Notes under the pieces: generated by a model
The model's input: only the letters and a program-made list of their open reading frames with translations
Told to the model about the DNA's origin: nothing
Database searches by the model: none
In this document: positions 45,361 to 54,454 of the stretch, piece by piece
Position numbering within the stretch: position 1 is the stretch's first letter
How the letters are laid out: each line of letters starts with the position of its first letter
Position numbers and translations under genes: made by a program
NCBI RefSeq assembly: GCF_001297015.1
Contig: NZ_LIGE01000018.1
Location: 248,001 to 312,000, forward strand
Direction of reading: 5' to 3'
Source: Pseudomonas sp. RIT-PI-r
GTDB taxonomy: Bacteria; Pseudomonadota; Gammaproteobacteria; Pseudomonadales; Pseudomonadaceae
DNA: 64,000 nucleotides

Positions 45361-46638
45361 TCAGAGCTCGGAAAAGCACTCTTCGATGATCGCCAGACCT
45401 TTGTCCAGTTGCTCGTCCGGCGAGGTCAGCGGTACCAGTACGCGCAGAACGTTGCCGTAGGTGCCGCAGGACAGCAGGATCAGACCCTTGTCGCGCGCCT
45501 TGGCCACAACGGACGCTACTGCCGCAGCGTTTGGCTTGTGGCTGTCGCCGTTTTCGAACAGTTCGACCGCGATCATTGCGCCCAGGGCACGGACTTCGCC
45601 GATCACCGGGTACTTGGCCTGGATAGCCTTGAGGCCAGTGACCAGACGCTCGCCGACTGCCTTGCAGCGATCCAGCAGGTTTTCTTCTTCGAACACTTCC
45701 ATCACCGCCAGGGCAGCGGCGCAAGCGATCGGGCTACCGGCGTAAGTACCGCCCAGGCCACCTGGAGCGATGGCGTCCATGTATTCAGCCTTGCCGCACA
45801 CGCCAGCCAGCGGGAAGCCGCCAGCGATGGATTTGGCGAAGGTGGTCAGGTCGGCAGCAACGCCCATCTGTTCCATGGCGAAGAACGTGCCGGTACGGCC
45901 AGCGCCGGTCTGTACTTCGTCAGCGATCAGCAGGATGCCGTGCTGGTCGCACAGAGCACGCAGACGCTTCATGAACTCTTTCGGCGCAACGTAGAAACCA
46001 CCTTCACCCTGAACAGGTTCGATGATGATCGCGGCGATGTCTTTCGGCTCGGCGTCGTTCTTGAAGATGCGTTCGATGGAAGCGATCGAATCGTCGATGC
46101 TCACGCCGTGCAGTTCGTTCGGATACAGCGCGCGGAAGATGCCGCCTGGCATCAGGCCCATGCCGGCCGAGTAAGGCACGACTTTACCGGTCAGGCCCAA
46201 AGTCATCATGGTGCGACCGTGGTAGGCGCCGGTGAACGCGATCACGCCGGCACGGCCAGTGGCGGCACGGGCGATTTTCACGGCGTTTTCGACGGCTTCG
46301 GAACCGGTGGTGACCAGCAGGGTTTTCTTGGCGAAATCACCCGGGATCTTGGCGTTGATTTTCTCGCACACTTCTACGTACGGCTCGTAAGCCAGAACCT
46401 GGAAGCAAGTGTGGGTCAGCTTGTTCAGCTGTTCGGTCACGGCAGCGATGATTTTCGGGTGCACGTGGCCGGTGTTCAGTACAGCGATACCGCCGGCGAA
46501 GTCGATGAACTCACGACCTTCAACGTCAGTTACGGTAGCGTTCTTTGCCGACTCAGCGAAGATCGGGTGAATCTGGCCAACACCACGTGGAACAGCTGCG
46601 GTACGACGGGCCATCAGTTCAGCGTTAGTCTTGCTCAT
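45361..46638 (-). CDS. gabT: 4-aminobutyrate aminotransferase GabT
   Basis: The 425-residue class III PLP enzyme moves the amino group of GABA to 2-oxoglutarate. It contains LLVTTGSEAVENAVKIARAATGR, the GAYHGRTMMTLGLTGK motif and the PLP Lys in FAKSIAGGFPLAGV near residue 268. The ATG at 46638 has AGGA upstream. It follows gabD by 185 bases and ends at a strong terminator. Together they turn GABA into succinate. Confidence 0.97.
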   Translation of the reverse strand: MSKTNAELMARRTAAVPRGVGQIHPIFAESAKNATVTDVEGREFIDFAGGIAVLNTGHVHPKIIAAVTEQLNKLTHTCFQVLAYEPYVEVCEKINAKIPGDFAKKTLLVTTGSEAVENAVKIARAATGRAGVIAFTGAYHGRTMMTLGLTGKVVPYSAGMGLMPGGIFRALYPNELHGVSIDDSIASIERIFKNDAEPKDIAAIIIEPVQGEGGFYVAPKEFMKRLRALCDQHGILLIADEVQTGAGRTGTFFAMEQMGVAADLTTFAKSIAGGFPLAGVCGKAEYMDAIAPGGLGGTYAGSPIACAAALAVMEVFEEENLLDRCKAVGERLVTGLKAIQAKYPVIGEVRALGAMIAVELFENGDSHKPNAAAVASVVAKARDKGLILLSCGTYGNVLRVLVPLTSPDEQLDKGLAIIEECFSEL

Positions 46639-46823
46639 TACAGTCCTCATTCGCCGCTCATCGGGCGGCGTGGTTCAAGGATTAAGCGGGAGAAATCGAC
46701 GGTGGCAGCATGCGATGATCGACTGCCACGGCGTTCCTGGCCGCAGAGAAAATTCCGGTTTGAAACGACGCAAAGGGACAGCGCTCTCGTGCCCTTTGCG
46801 TTTGCAGCAATCCTTGTCCGGGC

Positions 46824-48266
46824 TTAGATGCCCAGGCAGAGGTATTTGATTTCCAGGTAATCTTCGATGCCGTACTTGGAGCCTTCACGGCCCAGGCCCG
46901 AGGCCTTGATGCCGCCGAACGGCGCGACTTCGTTGGAGATCAGCCCGGTGTTGACGCCGACCATGCCGTATTCCAGCGCTTCCGCGACACGGAACACACG
47001 ACCCAGGTCGCGAGCATAGAAGTACGAAGCCAGACCGAACTCGGTGTCGTTGGACATCGCGATCACTTCGGCTTCGTCTTTGAAACGGAACAGCGGCGCC
47101 AGTGGACCGAAGGTTTCTTCCTTGGCCACCGCAGCGTTTTTCGGCACGTTGGTCAGGATGGTCGGCTCGAAGAAGTTGCCTTCCATCGCCTTGCCACCGG
47201 CCAGCACGGTGGCGCCTTTGGATACGGCGTCAGCAATGTGCTCTTGCACCTTGGCCACGGCTTTTTCGTCAATCAGCGGGCCAGTGGTGGTGCCGTCTTC
47301 CAGACCGTTGCCGATCTTCAGTTTGGCCACAGCCACTTTGAGCTTCTCGGCGAACGCGTCGTAGACCGAATCCTGAATGTACAGACGGTTGGCGCAGACA
47401 CAGGTCTGGCCGTTGTTGCGGTACTTGGAAATGATCGCGCCCTCGACGGCCTTATCCAGGTCCGCGTCGTCGAACACGATGAACGGTGCGTTGCCGCCCA
47501 GTTCCAGTGAGACTTTCTTGATGTCCTTGGCGCATTCCGACATCAGTTGACGACCGATTTCGGTCGAACCGGTGAACGACAGTTTGCGCACGATCGGGTT
47601 GCTGGTCAGCTCGCTGCCAATGTCGCCGGCGCTGCCGGACACGACGCTGAACACGCCCGCAGGAATGCCCGCGCGCTGAGCCAGTTCGGCCAGGGCGAAA
47701 GCGGAGAATGGAGTTTGCGAAGCAGGCTTGAGCACCATGGTGCAACCGGCGGCCAGGGCCGGGCCGGCCTTGCGGGTGATCATCGCCGCCGGGAAGTTCC
47801 ATGGGGTGATTGCAGCGGTCACGCCGATTGGCTGCTTGATCACGATCAGGCGCTTGTCTGGCTGATGACCCGGAATCACATCACCGTAGATGCGCTTGGC
47901 TTCTTCGGCGAACCACTCGATGAACGAAGCGGCGTAAACGATTTCGCCCTTGGCTTCGGCCAGCGGCTTGCCCTGCTCGAGGGTCATCAGGCGCGCAAGG
48001 TCGTCCTGGTTCTCGATCATCAGTTCGAACCAGCGACGCAGCTTGCCGGCACGCTCTTTGGCGGTCAGGGCACGCCACGCCGGCAGCGCTTTGTCAGCGG
48101 CCTCGATGGCACGACGGGTTTCGGCAGCGCCCATCTTCGGCACGGTACCGAGAATTTCGCCGGTGGCCGGGTTGTTGACCTTGATCGTCTGACCGCTGTC
48201 CGCATCGACCCAAGCGCCATCAATGAAGGCTTGCTGGCGGAACAACAGGGTGTCTTTAAGCTGCAT
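46824..48266 (-). CDS. gabD: Succinate-semialdehyde dehydrogenase GabD
   Basis: I start the 480-residue enzyme at the ATG at 48266 (MQLKDTLLFRQQ), which has AAGGA upstream; the very long open frame to 48650 runs through the promoter region. It has the NAD(P) site (TPWNFPAAMITRK), GSTEIGRQL, catalytic Glu in SLELGGNAPFIVF, and catalytic Cys in NNGQTCVCANR. It is first in the gabDT pair. Confidence 0.97.
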   Translation of the reverse strand: MQLKDTLLFRQQAFIDGAWVDADSGQTIKVNNPATGEILGTVPKMGAAETRRAIEAADKALPAWRALTAKERAGKLRRWFELMIENQDDLARLMTLEQGKPLAEAKGEIVYAASFIEWFAEEAKRIYGDVIPGHQPDKRLIVIKQPIGVTAAITPWNFPAAMITRKAGPALAAGCTMVLKPASQTPFSAFALAELAQRAGIPAGVFSVVSGSAGDIGSELTSNPIVRKLSFTGSTEIGRQLMSECAKDIKKVSLELGGNAPFIVFDDADLDKAVEGAIISKYRNNGQTCVCANRLYIQDSVYDAFAEKLKVAVAKLKIGNGLEDGTTTGPLIDEKAVAKVQEHIADAVSKGATVLAGGKAMEGNFFEPTILTNVPKNAAVAKEETFGPLAPLFRFKDEAEVIAMSNDTEFGLASYFYARDLGRVFRVAEALEYGMVGVNTGLISNEVAPFGGIKASGLGREGSKYGIEDYLEIKYLCLGI

Positions 48267-48692
48267 GTCGGCTTTCCTTAACAGCACCGCGGCCTGCGCG
48301 GAGCAAATTATGATTGTAGAAAGGCGCCTCGCAAGGCTGCCGTCAGGGAAATCAGTGACCGGGTGTGGCGCATCAACCGTGGACGATTCGAACCACCGGC
48401 GCTTCAACACCCCGTCAACGAGCGTTTGAAATCTCAAACGGATCGTAGGATCAAAGGGGTTAAAGGACAATAGGTCGTTCGAAAAAAAGAACAAAAACGG
48501 CGTGTTTGTGGAATTTTTCAGATCAACGAGCCAAAAGCCCCCGCCGCAGGAAAACCTTAGATCAACCACGCCAAAGCGCCAAGCGAGGGTTTTGCAGGAC
48601 GTTACAGCTTTATGGAATGCAGCGATTTGCGCCGACACGCGCACTGACAATCCGCGCCAAAACCCAGCATGGACGCCCCGAGCCGACCTAGG
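48267..48692. promoter_or_regulatory. gabD control region
   Basis: No gene is supported in this 426-base gap. A sigma-70-like promoter reads leftward: TTGCGA (48334-48329), 16-base spacer, CATAAT (48312-48307), about 40 bases from gabD. Further upstream, CGTTTGA-AATC-TCAAACG (48423-48440) is a perfect 7-bp inverted repeat, a candidate operator. Confidence 0.5.
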
Positions 48693-48698
48693 TATGAT
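48670..48698 (+). promoter_or_regulatory. Promoter of tRNA-Arg
   Basis: A -35-like TGGACG and -10-like TATGAT have a 17-base spacer, and the tRNA begins 11 bases after the -10. Confidence 0.55.
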
Positions 48699-48708
48699 GT
48701 CGCCCGCT

Positions 48709-48785
48709 GCACCAGTAGCTCAGCTGGATAGAGTACTGCCCTCCGAAGGCAGGGGTCGTGGGTTCGAATCCCGCCTGGTGCGCCA
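48709..48785 (+). tRNA. tRNA-Arg, anticodon CCG
   Basis: The 77-base gene has acceptor arms GCACCAG/CTGGTGC, a D-arm (GCTCAGCTGGATAGAG), an anticodon stem CTGCC/GGCAG with loop CTCCGAA (anticodon CCG, reading CGG), a T-arm GTGGGTTCGAATCCCGC, and an encoded CCA end. Confidence 0.97.
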
Positions 48786-48800
48786 TTGATTTAAACGAGA

Positions 48801-48834
48801 AAGCCCCGGACTGTGATGGTCCGGGGCTTTTTTG
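48801..48834 (+). terminator. Rho-independent terminator after tRNA-Arg
   Basis: The stem AAGCCCCGGAC/GTCCGGGGCTT is followed by TTTT. Confidence 0.9.
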
Positions 48835-48862
48835 TGGGCGGTGCAAAAGGACTGGAGCGACG

Positions 48863-49072
48863 TCACTCCGTCGTCCAGTCAAACTCATCGTAATCATCGT
48901 CGTCCTCTTCCTCCCCAACCTCCTCCTCAAAAACCTCGTCTTCATCAACGACATCTTCTTCCGGCTGGTTCAGCAGAAACTCTTTACGCGCTTCAGTAAT
49001 CGCTCGCCGCATCTCTTCGCCCTTTTCCGGGCAGTTGAGCAGTTGGGCAATGCGGTCAATTTTCGATGCCAC
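48863..49072 (-). CDS. Small acidic-tailed protein, unknown function
   Basis: I choose the GTG at 49072 because GGAGG lies six bases upstream; a longer frame to 49132 would begin at TTG without a site. The 69-residue protein has a helical N-terminus ([34 protein letters not shown]) and a tail of about 30 residues made mostly of Asp and Glu. I do not recognise a function. Such acidic tails occur in small nucleic-acid- or protein-binding adaptors. It lies between tRNA-Arg and the anti-sigma gene. Confidence 0.65.
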   Translation of the reverse strand: MASKIDRIAQLLNCPEKGEEMRRAITEARKEFLLNQPEEDVVDEDEVFEEEVGEEEDDDDYDEFDWTTE

Positions 49073-49152
49073 GTTGTCCTCCAGCGTATTGGCAATGCCC
49101 CGATAGTGCGCGTTTTTGCGGGGTAATGCCAAATGGCTGGAGGATCAGGCGG

Positions 49153-49743
49153 TCATTTTTTCTGCAACTGTTCGAGTCGGGCGTCGAGATCGGCGTTCGG
49201 GTAGCGTTTGTGCAGGTTGTTGAACAGGCTGTCGGCGGCCTGCAGTTGGCCGGATTCGCGCAGGCGCAGGACTTCGCGCAGTTGCGCGTCGAGGCCATTG
49301 ACCGGGGTGGCGGTGCGTTTGCTGAGTTTGGCTTGGTCAGCGCTGATGGCTTCGCTTTGCATCGGTGCGGCCATTTCTGCCATCGGTGCCGGCGCGGGCA
49401 TGGCACCTGCGGGCGCCGACAATGCTTGCGGCGCCTGCTTGCGCGCCAGCGGTGCGGCGGGTTTCGCTGCCGGGGCGAAGTCGAATTGCCCTTGCGGTTC
49501 GGGAGCACGCTGCACCAGTGACAACATCAGGGCGACGCCAATGAGACTGGCGAATGCGACTTGCCAGCGTGGTTTTCGGCACGCATCGAGCCAGCGTTGC
49601 AACAGGCTTGGCTTGGGCGCCGGGACCTCGCGGCGGGCAGCGTTGAGGATAAACGCATCGAGGTGCGCTGGTGGTTCAGCGTTGTGTTGTTCACGCACAT
49701 GTTTGATCAGCAGATCTTCGGGTGTCTGGCGGGCGTCAGTCAT
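49153..49743 (-). CDS. Putative anti-sigma factor with one membrane segment
   Basis: The 196-residue protein has a cytoplasmic N-terminus of about 60 residues, one membrane segment (WQVAFASLIGVALMLSLV, about 60-77), then an Ala/Pro-rich stretch and a helical C-terminus (LREVLRLRESGQLQAADSLFNNLHKRYPN). It overlaps the ECF sigma gene by four bases, the usual arrangement for an anti-sigma factor. The sequence itself does not show a ZAS zinc motif. Confidence 0.75.
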   Translation of the reverse strand: MTDARQTPEDLLIKHVREQHNAEPPAHLDAFILNAARREVPAPKPSLLQRWLDACRKPRWQVAFASLIGVALMLSLVQRAPEPQGQFDFAPAAKPAAPLARKQAPQALSAPAGAMPAPAPMAEMAAPMQSEAISADQAKLSKRTATPVNGLDAQLREVLRLRESGQLQAADSLFNNLHKRYPNADLDARLEQLQKK

Positions 49744-50351
49744 GTCAGTACCTCCTCGGCCAGCAGCCGACGCAGTTTTTGCTGGGCGTAGCGCAAGCGG
49801 CTTTTGACGGTTTCCAGCGGTGCTTCGGTGAGGCTGGCGATTTGCGCCAGATCGAGATCGCCGTGGGCACGCAGCAGGAACACTTCGCGCTGGTCGGCGG
49901 GCAAGGTTTGCAGGGCGTTTTCCAGGCGCTGGCTGTCACGGCTGAGGCTCAGCAGCTGTTCGGGATCATTCGTCTCATCGCTGACGGCGTGGCTTTGTTC
50001 GTCATAGCTGTCGTGCAACGGTTGGTGAACCCCGTGTTTGCGCCAGTGATCGATCAGGCGATTGCGGGCGATCTGGAATAGCCATGTACGAAAAGTCGCC
50101 CGGCCTTGTGGCTGACTGGCGCTGCGGATCAGGCTCAGCCAAGTCTCCTGAAATACTTCGTCGGCCAGTTCCGGCTTGCCGCTCAATCCGAGTAGAAACC
50201 GGTACAAACCTTGGCGATGGCGGGCGTACAAGATCTCGAACGCGGCGCCGTCGCCCTCGCGATAACGCGCCAGCAACGATTCATCGCTGCTGGCGGCTGA
50301 GCTGTCTGCGGAGGCAAACAGCTGACTGATAAACCCCTTCAGACGATTCAC
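49740..50351 (-). CDS. ECF-type sigma factor
   Basis: The 203-residue protein has region 2 (FEILYARHRQGLYRFLLG ... ADEVFQETWLSLIRS ... FRTWLFQIARNRLIDHWRK) and region 4 (LPADQREVFLLRAHGDLDLAQIASLTEAPLETVKSRLRYAQQKLR). It starts at a GTG right after the stop of the vWA gene, so translation is coupled. Its overlap with the putative anti-sigma gene suggests a membrane signal controls it. Confidence 0.93.
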   Translation of the reverse strand: MNRLKGFISQLFASADSSAASSDESLLARYREGDGAAFEILYARHRQGLYRFLLGLSGKPELADEVFQETWLSLIRSASQPQGRATFRTWLFQIARNRLIDHWRKHGVHQPLHDSYDEQSHAVSDETNDPEQLLSLSRDSQRLENALQTLPADQREVFLLRAHGDLDLAQIASLTEAPLETVKSRLRYAQQKLRRLLAEEVLT

Positions 50352-52031
50352 TTATTCAATCCGTCGTTCAGTGGCCTGCGCATTCGATGCGGTAGAAGTG
50401 CGCAGACTCTGCGCCAGTTGCACCAGTTGCACGAACTCGTTGCGCAGGCCAAAGCGGTCATCGCCGCGCGCGCCACGGGCCAGTGTTTCCGTATCTTTCA
50501 GACTGAAATCGCCGGTGTAGCGGCCGTCCTTGAGTTGCTGGGAAAATGCGGCGACCGCAGCAGCAAAACGCAGGTCTTCGCTGGCAGATGCGACCTGATT
50601 GGTTATCGGCCGCTCGATCAGCAGACTTTTCCCACCGTCAGGACGTTGATAACGCACACGCAGCATCGCCAATTCCCCGCTTTTCCCGGAAACAACCGGC
50701 TCCGACTTGCCGTAACGCAGCGGCTCCAGCCAGCCCCTCTCGCCCGCCGGAACAATTTCGTACAGCGCGGTCACCGTGTGTCCTGCGCCGATTTCGCCGG
50801 CATCGACTTTGTCATTGCTGAAATCCTCACGCTTCAAAGCACGATTCTCGTAGCCGAGCAGGCGATATTCGCTGACCTGCGCCGGGTTGAATTCCACCTG
50901 CAGTTTGACGTTTTTCGCCACCACAGCGAGGGTCGAACCCAGTTGATCGACCAGTACTTTGCGCGCCTCGCGCAGGTTATCGATATAGGCATAGTTGCCG
51001 TCGCCCGCATCGGCCAGTTGCTCCATCAAGTGTTCATTGTAGTTATCCACACCAAATCCCAATGTGGTCAGCGAGATGCCACTTTTGCGTTTATCCACAG
51101 CCATTTGCTTGAGGCTGTCGAAGTCGCTGATGCCGACATTGAAATCGCCATCGGTGGCCAAGAGGATGCGGTTGATGCCTTTGGGGATAAAGGCCTGCTG
51201 CGCCATTTGGTAGGCCAGTTCGATACCTGAAGCGCCAGCGGTCGAACCACCCGCAGTCAATTGCTCGATGGCTGTACGAATTTTCGCCTTCTCACGTCCG
51301 GAAGTCGGCTCCAGCACCACTCTCGATTCGCCGGCATACACGACCAGCGACACACGATCCTGATCGCGCAATTGATCGACCAACAATTTCAGCGTGCTTT
51401 TGACCATCGGCAGGCCTTCGCGGCGATCCATCGAGCCGGACACATCGACCAGAAACACCAGATTGGCCGGGGCCAGTTCCGCTACCGTGCGGTCGGAAGC
51501 CTTGATGCCGATGCGCAGCAAGCGGGTGTGCGGATTCCACGGTGAGGCGGCCAGTTCGGTGGTCACACCGAAGGGCGAGCCATCGCTGGGTAACGCGTAG
51601 TCGTAGGGGAAATAATTGACCAATTCCTCCAGCCGCACCGCGCCTTCCGGCGGCAGTCGTCCCTGATTGAGCAAGCGGCGCACATTGGCGTAGGCGCCGG
51701 TATCGACGTCAGCGCTGAAAGTTGAAACCGGGGTTTCGGCGACGCTGTGGATCGGGTTGTCGGCCAGCGCCTGATATTGCTCGCGCTGCTCATCACGATA
51801 GCCCTGTGGATAACTGTCCGCAGACGGCGTCACTGTAAAACTGGCTAGCGGGGCGGGGTGTGCCATGCGCTTGGCCATCGCGCCAGCGACCGGCATCGCT
51901 TCCTGTTGAACCAGCACTTCGGGCTGCGCCGGCGCTGGCACAGCAGCGGACTCGGGTTTGGAAGACACACCGCAACCGGCGAGCGCCAGCAGCACAGCAA
52001 CCGCAGCAGGGCGTAAGAGAGGAAGAGACAT
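50352..52031 (-). CDS. vWA-domain lipoprotein, YfbK-like
   Basis: I start this at 52031, giving a lipoprotein signal with lipobox LAGC (Cys near 20); the longer frame begins at GTG 30 bases earlier. The 559-residue protein has a YfbK-type N-terminus (STFSADVDTGAYANVRRLLNQG), a vWA domain with MIDAS residues (VFLVDVSGSMDRR, then ATDGDFNVGI) and a C-terminal DUF3520-like part (VKLQVEFNPAQVSEYRLLGYENRALKREDF). It precedes an ECF sigma and anti-sigma gene without a gap, so the three probably act in one envelope-signalling pathway. Confidence 0.9.
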   Translation of the reverse strand: MSLPLLRPAAVAVLLALAGCGVSSKPESAAVPAPAQPEVLVQQEAMPVAGAMAKRMAHPAPLASFTVTPSADSYPQGYRDEQREQYQALADNPIHSVAETPVSTFSADVDTGAYANVRRLLNQGRLPPEGAVRLEELVNYFPYDYALPSDGSPFGVTTELAASPWNPHTRLLRIGIKASDRTVAELAPANLVFLVDVSGSMDRREGLPMVKSTLKLLVDQLRDQDRVSLVVYAGESRVVLEPTSGREKAKIRTAIEQLTAGGSTAGASGIELAYQMAQQAFIPKGINRILLATDGDFNVGISDFDSLKQMAVDKRKSGISLTTLGFGVDNYNEHLMEQLADAGDGNYAYIDNLREARKVLVDQLGSTLAVVAKNVKLQVEFNPAQVSEYRLLGYENRALKREDFSNDKVDAGEIGAGHTVTALYEIVPAGERGWLEPLRYGKSEPVVSGKSGELAMLRVRYQRPDGGKSLLIERPITNQVASASEDLRFAAAVAAFSQQLKDGRYTGDFSLKDTETLARGARGDDRFGLRNEFVQLVQLAQSLRTSTASNAQATERRIE

Positions 52032-52118
52032 GGGGGCTGACCTCGGGATGAAATTGATCACTCATCCACTGAGACGGGCAGCCCTTTCAGTTCGGGTTAA
52101 ACGCCGCTAAAAATTTTT

Positions 52119-52679
52119 TCAGCGGTGATAACGCCGCACCGCACTGCTGTTACGCAGCACATGACCTTTGATTTTTTCCATCAGCTCGGCGCGAGTCAGA
52201 CCGGCCGGCAAGGCATCCGGCGCCAGATCCAGTGCGTAGATCTGGATGATGTAGTGGTGCGCACTGTCGCCCACTGGCGGACACGGCCCCATGTAATGGG
52301 TGTTGCCCTTGCTGTTGGTGCCGCCGACACCTTCGAACGCGGATTTGGCGCCGACGCCTGCCGCAATCTGGTGCGTGGTGGATTTGATGCCGTAGTGAAT
52401 CCAGTGATCGACGCCCAAACCTTTCTGGCCGTCCGGGTCATGCATGACGATTGCGTAACTCTGGGTCCCGGCGGGACCTGCGTTCCAGCTCAGTGCTGGC
52501 GACTGGTTCTTGCCGCCGCAACCGGCCGCGTCGCTGGCCGCCGCCGAAGTGAACAGGCGGTTATCGGAAACACCCGGGATGCTCAGGGTGAAACGCTCCT
52601 GGGCCTGCGCCGGAAACTGCACGCAAAGGGTGACAGCGAGTGCTGCCAGCCAGGGGTTGAGAGAGGTCAATCGGGTCAT
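52119..52679 (-). CDS. PEBP/YbhB-family periplasmic protein
   Basis: I start this at the ATG at 52679, which gives a signal peptide (LAALAVTLCVQFPAQAQ); upstream codons to 52820 overlap the divergent gene. The 186-residue protein has family motifs SPALSWNAGPAGTQSYAIVMHDPD and HYMGPCPPVGDSAHHYIIQIYALD. Bacterial relatives bind small ligands and have unclear roles. Confidence 0.88.
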   Translation of the reverse strand: MTRLTSLNPWLAALAVTLCVQFPAQAQERFTLSIPGVSDNRLFTSAAASDAAGCGGKNQSPALSWNAGPAGTQSYAIVMHDPDGQKGLGVDHWIHYGIKSTTHQIAAGVGAKSAFEGVGGTNSKGNTHYMGPCPPVGDSAHHYIIQIYALDLAPDALPAGLTRAELMEKIKGHVLRNSSAVRRYHR

Positions 52680-52818
52680 TCCGGGAGCACCTTGTGCAGT
52701 GGGGCCATCGTAGGCCTGCAAACTATAGCTGTACCGTTCGTGCCATGGCAGTGGCAAATGGCTGAACCTCGCAGCGATACACAAACTCACAAGAGAAATG
52801 CCCGCGAGGAAGCCGCAC

Positions 52819-54342
52819 ATGTCCCTGCACCGCGTCGCCCGTTACGCCGATGTCCCCCACGACCGTGGCCTGGCCGTTGAAATCGGCGACTGCAAGATTG
52901 TGCTGCTGCGCGCAGGCGAGCAGTTGCGGGCCTTTCAGGGCGAATGCCCGCATGCCGGTGCGCCTTTGGCTGACGGTGCGTTGTGTCACGGACGCCTGAT
53001 CTGCCCGTGGCACAAGGCTGAATTTCGCGCGGAGGATGGCGCGTTGTGCGAGCCGCCCGCGCTCGACAGCCTCAAGCGTTATCCGCTGGAACTGCGTGGC
53101 GAGGAAGTCTGGGTCGATGACCTGCCGCTGGAAGATCCGCATACGCCGCCGGCAGACGATGCGCGCACGTTCGTGATTGTCGGCGCGGGCGCAGCAGGCA
53201 CCGCGTGTGCCGCTGCGTTGCGGGAAAAGGGTTTTGGTGGCCGCATCGTGATGATCGACCGCGAGGCCGATGCCGGTTATGACCGCACGGTGCTGAGCAA
53301 ATTTGTCCTCGCCGGGGAAATGCCACCGGAAGATACACCGCCGCTGCGTGATGAAAGTTTCTATAAAGAACAGCGCATCGAACGCCTGCAAAACCAAATC
53401 ACGTCCATTGATGCCCAGACCAAAGCCCTCCATCTCAGCGACGGCCAAACGTTGAGTTACCACGCTGCAGTACTCGCCACTGGTGGCGAACCCAATCCCT
53501 TGGAATTACCCGGTGCCGAACTGCCGCAGGTGTTTTTACTGCGCTCAAAAGCCCAGGCCGAGCAGATCATGAAAACAGCCAGCCCCGATCAACACGCGGT
53601 CATCATCGGCGACAGCTTTATCGCCCTCGAATGCGCCTCCGCGCTGCGCCAGCATGGTCTCGACGTCACGGTACTCGCGCGCCACGCCATTCCCTTCGCC
53701 GCGCAATTCGGCGAAGCGGTGGGTAAAGCGATCCGCGCGCTGCACGAGGAAAACGGCGTGAAGTTCATCACCGAGCACGAGGCGACAGAGATCATCGGCG
53801 ACGGCAAGGTTGAGGCGGTACTGCTGGACAACGGCCTGCGGCTTTCTGCGGATCTGGTGCTGGCAGGGATCGGCGTTCATCCAGCGACAGAAGCGTTCGC
53901 GTCACTGCCCAAGGAAAAGGATCAATCGTTGCGCGTCGATGGCGGCATGCGTGTCATCGAAGGGCTGTGGGCGATCGGCGACATCGCCACGTTCCCGCTG
54001 AACGGCCAGCCGCAACGCATCGAACACTGGCGCCTGGCTCAGCAACACGCGCGAATCGCTGCCGCCAACATGCTCGGTGGCGACGAGCATTACCTCGATG
54101 TGCCGTTCTTCTGGACCTGGCATTTTGGCAAGAACTACGACTACCTCGGGCATGCCGAACATTGGGATGAAGTGGAGTTTCTTGGCGAACCCGAAAATCC
54201 GCCCTTTATCGGTCTGTTCGGTAGAAACGGTGTGGTAGTTGCCGCCGTGGCTTGCGAGAAAGAAAGAGCGATGGCGTTACTCACCGAGCGCATGAAGCAA
54301 CCGCTGCCGATGGAAGATGCCTGGGAACTGATCCGCGATTAG
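52819..54342 (+). CDS. Rieske-type ferredoxin plus FAD/NAD oxidoreductase (AIF-like)
   Basis: The 507-residue protein begins at the ATG at 52819, with GAGGA upstream. An N-terminal Rieske domain binds a 2Fe-2S cluster through CPHAGAP and CPWHKAEF (residues about 40-65). The FAD domain (IVGAGAAGTACAAALREKG near 124), a second nucleotide-binding motif (VIIGDSFIALECASALRQHG near 262) and the WAIGDIATFP motif follow. The fold is that of apoptosis-inducing-factor-like or ferredoxin reductases. The redox partner is unknown. Confidence 0.92.
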   Translation: MSLHRVARYADVPHDRGLAVEIGDCKIVLLRAGEQLRAFQGECPHAGAPLADGALCHGRLICPWHKAEFRAEDGALCEPPALDSLKRYPLELRGEEVWVDDLPLEDPHTPPADDARTFVIVGAGAAGTACAAALREKGFGGRIVMIDREADAGYDRTVLSKFVLAGEMPPEDTPPLRDESFYKEQRIERLQNQITSIDAQTKALHLSDGQTLSYHAAVLATGGEPNPLELPGAELPQVFLLRSKAQAEQIMKTASPDQHAVIIGDSFIALECASALRQHGLDVTVLARHAIPFAAQFGEAVGKAIRALHEENGVKFITEHEATEIIGDGKVEAVLLDNGLRLSADLVLAGIGVHPATEAFASLPKEKDQSLRVDGGMRVIEGLWAIGDIATFPLNGQPQRIEHWRLAQQHARIAAANMLGGDEHYLDVPFFWTWHFGKNYDYLGHAEHWDEVEFLGEPENPPFIGLFGRNGVVVAAVACEKERAMALLTERMKQPLPMEDAWELIRD

Positions 54343-54351
54343 CGGCCGATT

Positions 54352-54454
54352 GATCGTTCCCACGCTCCTGCGTGGGAATGCAGCCCGTGACGCTCCGCGT
54401 CACTGGACGCGGAGCGTCCCAAGAGGCATTCCCACGCAGAGCGTGGGAACGATC
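54352..54454. repeat. Palindromic repeat, GATCGTTCCCACGCTC family
   Basis: Outer arms GATCGTTCCCACGCTC/GAGCGTGGGAACGATC surround an inner palindrome GACGCTCCGCGTC/GACGCGGAGCGTC. The right arm overlaps the pgaD stop codon. It can fold as a strong hairpin on both strands. Confidence 0.9.

Noticed and set aside
46824..48650. 608-codon frame for GabD
   Set aside because: The first 128 codons run through the promoter and operator-like region; homologues start at the ATG at 48266 with a good ribosome site.
48709..48785. Genomic island inserted at tRNA-Arg
   Set aside because: No integrase, no repeated tRNA 3' end, and ordinary neighbours on both sides.
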